Part shown: one piece after another, positions 1 through 5,008 of the stretch | How the letters are laid out: the number at the start of each line of letters is the position of its first letter | How positions within the stretch are numbered: the first letter of the stretch is position 1 | Source: UBA11524 sp964464815 | GTDB lineage: Bacteria; Bacillota; Clostridia; Christensenellales; Aristaeellaceae | Assembly (NCBI GenBank): GCA_964464815.1 | Contig: CAYXHF010000071.1 | Coordinates: 1 to 5,008 of the forward strand | Direction of reading: 5' to 3' | DNA: 5,008 bases | The notes under the pieces: generated by a model | What the model was told of the DNA's origin: nothing | The model's input: only the letters and a program-made list of their open reading frames with translations | Databases searched by the model: none | Made by a program: the position numbers and the translations under genes

Positions 1-55
1 ACACCCTTGGCTCGCCCTCTGGGAGAGCTGTCGGCCTTTGGCCGACTGAGAGGGC
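1..55 (+). repeat. Interspersed palindromic repeat, copy 1
   Basis: This 55-bp unit recurs without any mismatch at 264-318, and a diverged copy lies in reverse orientation at 134-182. It contains two hairpins in a row. The first is CTCGCCC/GGGAGAG (11-17 with 21-27), which carries one G-A mismatch. The second is a perfect 7-bp stem, GTCGGCC/GGCCGAC (30-36 with 40-46), with a TTT loop. The outer GCCCTCT (14-20) can instead pair with AGAGGGC (49-55). The copy may extend beyond the left edge of the window. It has no coding content and resembles REP- or MITE-like elements scattered through gut Firmicute genomes, although that family link is from memory. Confidence 0.85.
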
Positions 56-133
56 CGCGCTCCTGCAAAAGTCATCCATGGAGATGGCACGATGCATTAT
101 CCGAAATTCCATCTGCACGTTTGCATGCAGAAA

Positions 134-182
134 GCCCTCTCAGTCACCTTCGGTGACAGCTCCCCCAGCGGGGGAGCCAAGA
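134..182 (-). repeat. Interspersed palindromic repeat, inverted diverged copy
   Basis: Read on the minus strand, this follows the same plan as the copies at 1-55 and 264-318: a TTGGCTC start, two hairpins, then TGAGAGGGC. The first hairpin is a perfect CTCCCCC/GGGGGAG stem (160-166 with 170-176), repairing the G-A mismatch seen in the other copies. The second is GTCACC/GGTGAC (143-148 with 152-157) in place of GTCGGCC/GGCCGAC. Both sides of the stem changed together, so folding, not sequence, appears to be conserved. An 8-bp palindrome, TGCATGCA, lies on its left (122-129) and again to its right (245-252). Confidence 0.8.
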
Positions 183-197
183 AGGGAGCGTGAACCC

Positions 198-213
198 TGT
201 CGGTTGCGCCGAC
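198..213. repeat. Probable remnant of the repeat's second hairpin
   Basis: The stretch begins CTGTCGG and ends CCGAC, forming a 5-bp stem (199-203 with 209-213) around a 5-base loop. The full copies have the same CTGTCGG...CCGAC frame around their inner hairpin. Neither the first hairpin nor the AGAGGGC tail is recognisable here. It could be a decayed fragment of the repeat family or a chance similarity. Confidence 0.35.
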
Positions 214-218
214 CGTAT

Positions 219-256
219 TGCTTGCATCAAAACCGCTCATGCAATGCATGCAAGCA
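219..256. repeat. 9-bp inverted repeat with 20-base loop
   Basis: TGCTTGCAT (219-227) is exactly complementary to ATGCAAGCA (248-256), with 20 bases between. It sits between the inverted repeat copy and the second direct copy. No T-run follows, so it is not an obvious intrinsic terminator, and it is far from the nearest start codon. Its role is unknown. It may be part of the boundary of the repeat cluster. Confidence 0.5.
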
Positions 257-263
257 GGGAACA

Positions 264-318
264 ACACCCTTGGCTCGCCCTCTGGGAGAGCTGTCGGCCT
301 TTGGCCGACTGAGAGGGC
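264..318 (+). repeat. Interspersed palindromic repeat, copy 2
   Basis: Identical over all 55 bases to positions 1-55. Identity stops after the AGAGGGC arm: CGCGC follows copy 1 and TTACG follows this copy. This marks the right boundary of the unit. The hairpins are at 274-290 and 293-309. The copy ends 15 bases before the first promoter-like -35 box of the diguanylate cyclase gene, so it could insulate that promoter from upstream transcription or act as a weak terminator. That role is inferred. Confidence 0.85.
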
Positions 319-332
319 TTACGCCGCTGATG

Positions 333-360
333 TTGACATGCTTGGATTTTATGGTATATA
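333..360 (+). promoter_or_regulatory. Candidate sigma-70 promoter P1 (distal)
   Basis: A perfect TTGACA -35 box (333-338) is followed after 16 bases by TATATA (355-360). The -10 is preceded by TGG, which fits an extended -10 (TGn). It points at the diguanylate cyclase gene and would give a leader of roughly 85 bases. It begins just after the right boundary of the second repeat copy. Confidence 0.55.
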
Positions 361-382
361 GACGAATTACTATGCAACCATA

Positions 383-411
383 TGGAAATTTCTCCTGCAA
401 TGTGGTATACT
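383..411 (+). promoter_or_regulatory. Candidate sigma-70 promoter P2 (proximal, extended -10)
   Basis: TATACT (406-411) is preceded by TGG, giving an extended -10. A weak -35 match, TGGAAA (383-388), lies 17 bases upstream. Transcription would start near 418, leaving a leader of about 34 bases before the ATG at 452. The 8-bp palindrome CCATATGG (378-385) overlaps the -35 and could be an operator, which is speculative. P1 and P2 share the string TGGTATA. Confidence 0.55.
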
Positions 412-437
412 ATCCATATCACCATTGTTTCGACTAC

Positions 438-442
438 AGGAG
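438..442 (+). promoter_or_regulatory. Ribosome binding site that sets the GGDEF gene start
   Basis: AGGAG lies 9 bases upstream of the ATG at 452. The in-frame ATG at 443 abuts it directly and the in-frame TTG at 425 lies upstream of it, so neither can use it. A transcription start near 418 also argues against the TTG. Confidence 0.75.
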
Positions 443-451
443 ATGAGGGTC

Positions 452-1870
452 ATGCGAATCTTCAAACGATTGCTAGCACCGCTCTTACTGACAGGGCTGA
501 TTGTTGTGACGTCCGTCTTTCTGTATCAGCAGATTTTGTCGGCTGAGCAGGAGGAATGCTGGGAAAGACTGAGCAATGCGGCGCAATCGGTCAATCAGGA
601 AGTCTCCATGAAGTTTGAGGATGAAATCATCAAGCTGCATATGCTGGGCGCACTGATGCTCTCGCAGGACACCACGTCCCTGGGCGAACTTACGGTGCTG
701 GATGATTGCCGAACGACGACACTGTTCCAGCGTGTGGAGATGCTCTTTCCCACGCATGTGCTGTCTGCGGATGGCACGACGTATGACCTGCCGGAGGAAT
801 ACCACTTTGACACGCTGCTGGCCAAGGGCGAACACATCTCGCACCGCCTGACAGATCCGCGGACGGGGCATGAGAGCCTGTATTACCTGCTGCCGATGAA
901 GACCAGTGCGGCAGAAATGGTGATTCTGGTCGGCGTGATTGATGCCACGACGCTGGACGAGGTGTTCCATCCAACCATCTATGACGGTCAGGCGAATTAC
1001 TGCCTGGTGGATTCCAGCGACGGCAATTTCCTGCTGGATAGCTGGCACGACACGCTGGGCAACGCCTACGACATGGAGGAGCGCACGCGCCTGCCGTCCT
1101 ACGAGGCGGTTGACCTGAAGGCCGACATTCAAAACCAGCGCACGAACGTGATTGCCTTCCGTTCCCAGACAACGGGCGAAGGGCTGTATATGTACTACAC
1201 GCCTGCCAATATCTTTGACTGGCAGCTGATGATTTTTGCGCAGGAGGACGTGATTTTCGCTGACCTGCTGTTCTATCAGCGGATATTGATGCTTGCAGTG
1301 GTGGCTGAGGTGCTGATGCTACTTGTCTTTTTCTCCTGGAACATTCATACCATGCGCCAGCTGGAAAAGAGCAACATGGAAATCGCCAAGCAGCAAAAGC
1401 AGCTGACGCGATTGAGCTATGAAGACCTACTGACATCGCTGTTCAACCGCAATAAGTTTATTGAGGTATCCGATTTGTACCAGCGCACGCAGCTGCACGA
1501 GGTTGGCGTGGCCTATGTGGATTTGAACGGGTTGAAAAAACTCAACGATACCTACTCGCATGCGGTGGGCGACCTGTATATTCGCAACGCGGCAGGCGCG
1601 CTGTCGACGGCATTCCCGGGCAACTGCTACCGCATAGGCGGCGATGAGTTTGTCGTGATTGCGCCGCAAATGTCGCAGGCGCAGTTCCGGCAGCAGCTAT
1701 CGGTGCTGGAAAAGCGCATGGCACAAAAGAGCATCAGCTTCTCGCTGGGCAGCAGCTGGCAGCCGCTTTGTGCGGACTTGCAGGCGCTGCTCAAGGAGGC
1801 AGAGGAGAAGATGTATCAGGAGAAGCGGAAGTATTACGAAACACACAGTCGCCATGGTGTGAAAAAATAA
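452..1870 (+). CDS. Membrane-anchored diguanylate cyclase with extracytoplasmic sensor domain
   Basis: Predicted to make cyclic di-GMP from two GTP at the inner face of the membrane in response to an external signal. The 472-residue protein opens with a short basic stretch and a transmembrane helix (about 8-26). An extracytoplasmic region of about 250 residues follows, of a size and pattern that fits a Cache-type sensor, although I cannot assign the fold firmly. A second helix (about 278-299) leads into a short charged, coiled-coil-like linker and a GGDEF domain (about 320-465). Visible signatures are DLLTSLFNR (from D325), DLNGLKKLND (D357, N365, D366) for metal and GTP binding, RIGGDEF with GGDEF at 396-400, and the closing AEEKMYQEK. 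The motif is intact, so activity is likely. The RxxD inhibitory site expected just upstream reads AFPG, so product feedback at that site is probably absent. No EAL or HD-GYP domain is present. The start at ATG 452 is chosen from the AGGAG spacing. The gene appears monocistronic, ending at a strong terminator. The ligand is unknown. Confidence 0.92.
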   Translation: MRIFKRLLAPLLLTGLIVVTSVFLYQQILSAEQEECWERLSNAAQSVNQEVSMKFEDEIIKLHMLGALMLSQDTTSLGELTVLDDCRTTTLFQRVEMLFPTHVLSADGTTYDLPEEYHFDTLLAKGEHISHRLTDPRTGHESLYYLLPMKTSAAEMVILVGVIDATTLDEVFHPTIYDGQANYCLVDSSDGNFLLDSWHDTLGNAYDMEERTRLPSYEAVDLKADIQNQRTNVIAFRSQTTGEGLYMYYTPANIFDWQLMIFAQEDVIFADLLFYQRILMLAVVAEVLMLLVFFSWNIHTMRQLEKSNMEIAKQQKQLTRLSYEDLLTSLFNRNKFIEVSDLYQRTQLHEVGVAYVDLNGLKKLNDTYSHAVGDLYIRNAAGALSTAFPGNCYRIGGDEFVVIAPQMSQAQFRQQLSVLEKRMAQKSISFSLGSSWQPLCADLQALLKEAEEKMYQEKRKYYETHSRHGVKK

Positions 1871-1888
1871 AAGTGCAACAAAAAATTT

Positions 1889-1937
1889 CCGTCTGGCAAG
1901 GCGTGCTGCAAATGCGGCCTTGCCAGACGGGTTTTTT
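1889..1937. terminator. Bidirectional intrinsic terminator between convergent genes
   Basis: CCGTCTGGCAAGGC (1889-1902) pairs perfectly with GCCTTGCCAGACGG (1917-1930), a 14-bp stem with a 14-base loop. The plus strand continues G then six T (1932-1937). On the minus strand the stem is followed by AAATTTTTT, so it should stop transcription from both sides. The TAA of the minus-strand GH10 gene (1936-1938) overlaps the T-run, leaving only five bases between that stop codon and the stem. Confidence 0.93.
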
Positions 1938-3423
1938 ATACCTTCTTCTCAAATAGCTTGTCTTTGAGCGCCAGCAGCCGGAAATAGGCTTCGCGCGGAT
2001 TTTCGCTTTCGTCCAGCAACGCACCGTTGCCCGAGAAGCTTGGCTCGATGAAGTCCCACCAGGTCAGCGCCTTGATCTCCGGACGCGCGGCGGCGATGGT
2101 GTAGAATTGCTCCAGCCAGTCCGCTTGCGTGTGCTCATTCCAACCGCCGTGCCATGTGCCGTCGGACATGTCCATCTGTGACCAGCTGCTGCCACCGTTG
2201 CCCTTTTGGCGCGAACCGCCGTTGACGCCCATTTCCGTGATATGAATCGGCTTGCCAAGGGCAGCGAAGGCGTTGAGCAGCAAATCAACGGCCACAAGGT
2301 CGCGATTAGGGAAGTAGAGCTGGATGCCCACGACGTCAAAGTCGATGCCAGCCTCCAAAATGGTGCGGAAGTAGGTTAGCGGACTGCGCAAATGCTCCGG
2401 CAAAGCGCCATAGCAGTTGTAGCGTCCAGCCACGTATTCTGCAAACGGCAGGCAGACATTCACTACCGACAGCGCCTTGTCGTTTTCCTCACGCAGGGCG
2501 TTTGTTGTGACGCGGGTCAGGTCAATGAGCTGCTCCTGTGTCAGCTCGAAGCAGTTGGCCCAATCGTGTGCCTCGTTCATGGCGTCCCAGCAGAAAATCG
2601 TATCGCGGTAGGTGCGCACGTGGTGACGCGCAATCGTTTCGGCCTCTTGGCGCAATTCGGGATAGGACCTGCCCATCAGCCAATCGGGGTTGACCTCCCG
2701 ATGGCCGAACCAAAGCGGATGCCCCTTGGGCGCGATGCCCTTGTCCAACAGGAAGGACAGGGCCTTGTCCACATACTGATAGTTGTAATGCCCTTTCTGC
2801 GGCACGGTTGAACCCGGATAGAAGGGAATAGTAGCGAAATCGAACGCCTGCGCAAAAAACTTGGCGTAGCGTGCCGATTCCGAGGTGTAGCGGAAGAAAT
2901 TGCAGCCCAGCTTCATATCGCTGCGTTTGGCCGCATATGCTTTGTGGCAAGACGATTCCACCAGTGCACCTTCGGCCGCCAGTATCGCATGCGATAGCGC
3001 GTAGAGGCGATTGTCCGGTGTGTCCTGCCCGCGGTTGGCCAGATGCATCAATTCTTCTGCCGCCAGCAGATGCCCTTGTGTCGTGGCGGAAAGCAGGATG
3101 CTCTCGCTGTAGTGTTTGGCATGGTGGAGGTAGGTGCGCGTGGCCTCGGTCACGAAGTCCACAAAGTCGCCTGTGTACCCTTCGCCCTGATTATCGGCCA
3201 TCACCCAGAGTGTGCCATAGAGCGGCACGGTCATCTTGGCGTGAAGCATGTATGGCATCTGCGTGACCTGCAAGGACACGATGCCGTCGGTGTCGATGGT
3301 CATGCGGCGCTCGTCCGGCTCAAAGTCCATACCGGTGGCGTAGACGCTTTTGCGCACACGCTCCTCCATCGGCATGCCACCGAAGCCGTCCAGCCGCACG
3401 CGAACGGTTTTGCTATGGGACAT
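1936..3423 (-). CDS. GH10-like (endo-1,4-beta-xylanase family) glycoside hydrolase, cytoplasmic
   Basis: Likely a retaining beta-glycosidase of the GH10 fold acting on imported beta-linked oligosaccharides. The 495-residue protein has a beta-rich N-terminal region (about 5-85), a helical segment (about 86-168) and a GH10-like TIM barrel from about 170 to the end. Barrel signatures are GHPLWFGH (H235-H241, the GHxLxWH-type strand), CWDAMNEAH with E284 as likely acid/base, HITEMGV with E397 as likely nucleophile, and TWWDF (W455-W456) with LLDESENPREAYF near the end, matching the usual GH10 finish. One departure: the strand before the nucleophile reads GIQLYFPNRD (Q368-D375), with Tyr370 where classical xylanases have His in QxH. 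I recall this form from a subgroup annotated as xylanase in Planctomycetes and Verrucomicrobia. There is no signal peptide. The ATG at 3423 is chosen over the adjacent in-frame TTG at 3426 because AGGAGG lies 8 bases before the ATG. It is second in an operon, 15 bases after the GH63-like gene. Xylan as substrate is not assured. Confidence 0.8.
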   Translation of the reverse strand: MSHSKTVRVRLDGFGGMPMEERVRKSVYATGMDFEPDERRMTIDTDGIVSLQVTQMPYMLHAKMTVPLYGTLWVMADNQGEGYTGDFVDFVTEATRTYLHHAKHYSESILLSATTQGHLLAAEELMHLANRGQDTPDNRLYALSHAILAAEGALVESSCHKAYAAKRSDMKLGCNFFRYTSESARYAKFFAQAFDFATIPFYPGSTVPQKGHYNYQYVDKALSFLLDKGIAPKGHPLWFGHREVNPDWLMGRSYPELRQEAETIARHHVRTYRDTIFCWDAMNEAHDWANCFELTQEQLIDLTRVTTNALREENDKALSVVNVCLPFAEYVAGRYNCYGALPEHLRSPLTYFRTILEAGIDFDVVGIQLYFPNRDLVAVDLLLNAFAALGKPIHITEMGVNGGSRQKGNGGSSWSQMDMSDGTWHGGWNEHTQADWLEQFYTIAAARPEIKALTWWDFIEPSFSGNGALLDESENPREAYFRLLALKDKLFEKKV

Positions 3424-3431
3424 CAAAAACG

Positions 3432-3437
3432 CCTCCT
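3432..3437 (-). promoter_or_regulatory. Ribosome binding site of the GH10-like gene
   Basis: On the minus strand a full AGGAGG sits 8 bases before the ATG at 3423 and only 5 before the in-frame TTG at 3426, which decides the start. It begins only one base after the upstream gene's TAA (3441-3439), so the whole intergenic gap is essentially this site and its spacer. This points to coupled expression from one mRNA. Confidence 0.8.
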
Positions 3438-3438
3438 G

Positions 3439-4875
3439 TTACTCAATGTCTACCTGACGCAGGATATTGCCCTCACGGTCAGTGATGATGCGAATGCCGC
3501 AGTGCTGGGCGCAAAGCAGCTTGCCGTCCATCAGCGCCCACGCCGTGCGTCCATCCGACTCGATGCGGTAGGTATGATCGCCAAAGTGCTGTGTGTAGGA
3601 GTAGTTCAGCCCTGCGCCCATGCTGAACCAGATTTCGTCCCCAACCATGTGAATGCCCCAGATATGCGCGATGTATTCCAGTGCCGCCAGCATGGTCGGG
3701 CCGTATGCATCCTGGAAGGGCTCGGAGCTATCGCGGGAAAGGACGGCGTGGGACACCATGCCCATACGCGACGGCTCACCGGTGAATGGGTCGAACTGCT
3801 GGGTGAACACGTTGCCGCCAAGGATGATGGCCTCCAACAGCTTTTTGCCAAGCTTCGTCACCAGCTTTTCGTAGCCGTACTTTTCCAGCGCGATAATGGC
3901 CCGCTGGTACGTTAAGCCCTCACATTGGCCACTCCAATTGTTTTCCGGCGCGTTGCGGAAGGCAGCATCCCCAACCGATACGCTGGGCAAGGGCAAATGC
4001 GTCCAGAATTCCTCGGGATTGAGCAGGTGCTGGTGAACAAAGGCGTCGGCCATTTCCTGCGTCAGGGAACCCCAGTACATGCAGCGCAGGGTGTTGTGGC
4101 ACAGCACGTCGATGGTGTTGCCGTGCTTATCACGGTCAAAGAAGGCGTGGCGTGTTTCATCCCACAGGCGGCTTTTGAGCGCATCGGCGACCTGATTGGC
4201 CTGTGCGCGCCAGTATGCCTCCGTGCCGTCTTGACGAATCGCCCCGATGTTCGCCAGCGTGTCACGGCAGGCGTAGGAGAAGGACGTCACGTCCATGGAT
4301 GCCATGGGCACGACATCTGCATTTTCGGGCGGTGTGTCCGTGGTGCAGTAAACCGGCGCGTTACCATAGCGGACGGCGTTGTCCTCACCCGTGTCGTACA
4401 CGCAGAAGGATTCCAGACAGCCGTCGCCGTCGGTGTCGCGTGTCTTCCATAAATATTGATCGAATTTTTGGAGACATTGCGCCAGCTGCTCCAGATAGCT
4501 CGGGTCCTTGCCCGTCAGGTACCACATGTTCAGCGCATGCGCTGGAAAGCAGAAGCCCTGGAACTTATTGAACTGCGGCTCAATTGTGCCGTCTGGGTGA
4601 CATGCAATCGACCCGGCGAGGCGGCCATCCTCCCGCTGGGTGCGCATGAACAGCAGCTGATTGTTCATTGCGGCGGTCATGTTGCGCTTGGCATACATTT
4701 CGCCGCCCATGGGCTGCGTTTCCAGCCAGATTTTTTCATAGCCACCGCCTTCCACCAGCACGACGTCCGGGCCGAAGTGCTTCAGGTTCAGCAGGCATTT
4801 GCGCTCCGCTTCGTCATAGAGCTGTTGCAGCTGTTTGCTCGTACAGGAAAAGTTCACACTCGTCTGTGGCAGCAT
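3439..4875 (-). CDS. (alpha/alpha)6-barrel glycoside hydrolase, GH63 / mannosylglycerate-hydrolase-like
   Basis: Predicted cytoplasmic inverting glycosidase of the six-hairpin toroid type (GH63/GH37-like clan). Specificity within this clan ranges over alpha-glucosides, mannosylglycerate, glucosylglycerate and trehalose, and cannot be chosen from sequence. The 478-residue protein has helical barrel repeats to about 405 and a short beta-rich tail (about 410-478). Recognisable segments are DTDGDG, then the DTGEDNAVRYG loop where D165 is the likely general acid (compare the ESGxD loops of GH63). LPLPSVSVGD is followed by NNWSGQCEGLTYQR (W314-G316), equivalent to the family's WRGxxW segment, and then QQFDPFTGEP (359-368). 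The last segment usually reads E-Y-Y-(N/D)-P-x-T-G in relatives I recall. Here Gln359/Gln360 fill that place, so the general base is uncertain, with E367 nearby. There is no signal peptide or membrane segment. AGGAGG lies 8 bases before the ATG (4884-4889), supporting this start. It is the first gene of the operon. Family assignment is fairly sure, substrate is not. Confidence 0.78.
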   Translation of the reverse strand: MLPQTSVNFSCTSKQLQQLYDEAERKCLLNLKHFGPDVVLVEGGGYEKIWLETQPMGGEMYAKRNMTAAMNNQLLFMRTQREDGRLAGSIACHPDGTIEPQFNKFQGFCFPAHALNMWYLTGKDPSYLEQLAQCLQKFDQYLWKTRDTDGDGCLESFCVYDTGEDNAVRYGNAPVYCTTDTPPENADVVPMASMDVTSFSYACRDTLANIGAIRQDGTEAYWRAQANQVADALKSRLWDETRHAFFDRDKHGNTIDVLCHNTLRCMYWGSLTQEMADAFVHQHLLNPEEFWTHLPLPSVSVGDAAFRNAPENNWSGQCEGLTYQRAIIALEKYGYEKLVTKLGKKLLEAIILGGNVFTQQFDPFTGEPSRMGMVSHAVLSRDSSEPFQDAYGPTMLAALEYIAHIWGIHMVGDEIWFSMGAGLNYSYTQHFGDHTYRIESDGRTAWALMDGKLLCAQHCGIRIITDREGNILRQVDIE

Positions 4876-4950
4876 CCCGTTTTCCTCCTGTGGCGCACAC
4901 GATGGAGAATGTCGCTTTTGTCCATCTGCACGCCGGATTTCTCATGTTCT

Positions 4951-4979
4951 ATTCTACCCGATTTTGCCGAAAATGAAAA
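4951..4979 (-). promoter_or_regulatory. Candidate promoter of the two-gene glycosidase operon
   Basis: Read on the minus strand, TTTTCA (4979-4974, four of six matches to TTGACA) is followed after 17 bases by TAGAAT (4956-4951). Transcription would start near 4944, giving a leader of about 70 bases. The spacer region holds ATTTT-CGGC-AAAAT, a short inverted repeat that could bind a repressor. The leader holds GATGGA/TCCATC arms (4901-4906 with 4921-4926, 14-base loop). Both are weak signals. The rest of 4876-5008 shows no gene. Confidence 0.5.
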
Positions 4980-5008
4980 TACGCAATTTTTTTGCACATC
5001 CGCAACCC

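Noticed and set aside
1..318. CRISPR array
   Set aside because: The repeats are too few, in mixed orientation, unevenly spaced, and longer and more palindromic than CRISPR repeats.
1..318. Insertion sequence or transposase remnant
   Set aside because: No protein-coding remnant with transposase motifs is visible. A non-autonomous repeat is a better description.
78..446. A 122-codon open frame on the plus strand
   Set aside because: It runs through the inverted repeat, the second repeat copy and both promoters. It has no convincing ribosome binding site, and its composition is rich in Arg, Pro and Cys as expected for translated GC-rich non-coding DNA.
361..451. Riboswitch (for example c-di-GMP class I) in the cyclase leader
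   Set aside because: With P2 the leader is only about 34 bases, and even from P1 I see no conserved riboswitch core or multi-helix fold.
485..1436. Long antisense open frames (215 and 248 codons) opposite the cyclase gene
   Set aside because: They mirror the GC-rich codon pattern of the GGDEF gene, show no domain, and have no suitable start signals.
3043..4452. Plus-strand open frames of 290 and 175 codons opposite the glycosidase operon
   Set aside because: They are shadows of two well-supported genes. The first crosses the intergenic gap and both reading frames, and neither shows a recognisable motif.
4800..4875. Signal peptide on the GH63-like protein
   Set aside because: The N-terminus is polar and lacks a hydrophobic stretch or cleavage site. 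The GH10-like protein likewise begins with charged, beta-type sequence.

Overview
The window looks like chromosomal DNA from a GC-rich gut-type Firmicute (Oscillospiraceae, in the Faecalibacterium/Subdoligranulum/Gemmiger neighbourhood). This is inferred from strong AGGAGG-type ribosome binding sites, GC-rich third codon positions, short sigma-70-like promoters, and a family of GCCCTCT...AGAGGGC hairpin repeats that I associate from memory with these genomes. No marker gene fixes the species.

Layout. Positions 1-330 are non-coding and hold a cluster of interspersed palindromic repeats: two identical 55-bp direct copies (1-55 and 264-318), one diverged inverted copy between them (134-182), a probable hairpin remnant (198-213) and a separate 9-bp inverted repeat (219-256). 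Positions 330-420 carry two promoter-like sequences in tandem, both with a TGGTATA extended -10. They lead into a plus-strand gene (452-1870) for a membrane-anchored diguanylate cyclase with an extracytoplasmic sensor region and an intact GGDEF motif. A 14-bp-stem terminator (1889-1937), flanked by T-runs on both strands, separates it from two convergent minus-strand genes.

The minus-strand genes form a tight operon, read from a candidate promoter at about 4951-4979. The first gene (4875-3439) encodes an (alpha/alpha)6-barrel glycosidase resembling the GH63/mannosylglycerate-hydrolase-like group. Fifteen bases later comes a GH10-like (xylanase-type) glycosidase (3423-1936). Neither has a signal peptide or membrane segment, so the pair most likely acts on imported oligosaccharides in the cytoplasm. 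The substrate cannot be read from the sequence, and no transporter or regulator gene lies inside the window.

The most interesting points are the pairing of two non-secreted, atypical glycosidases, departures from textbook active-site motifs in both, and a repeat family whose hairpin stem is kept by compensating base changes. I see no CRISPR array, RNA gene, transposase or phage gene, and no clear evidence of a wholly new system.
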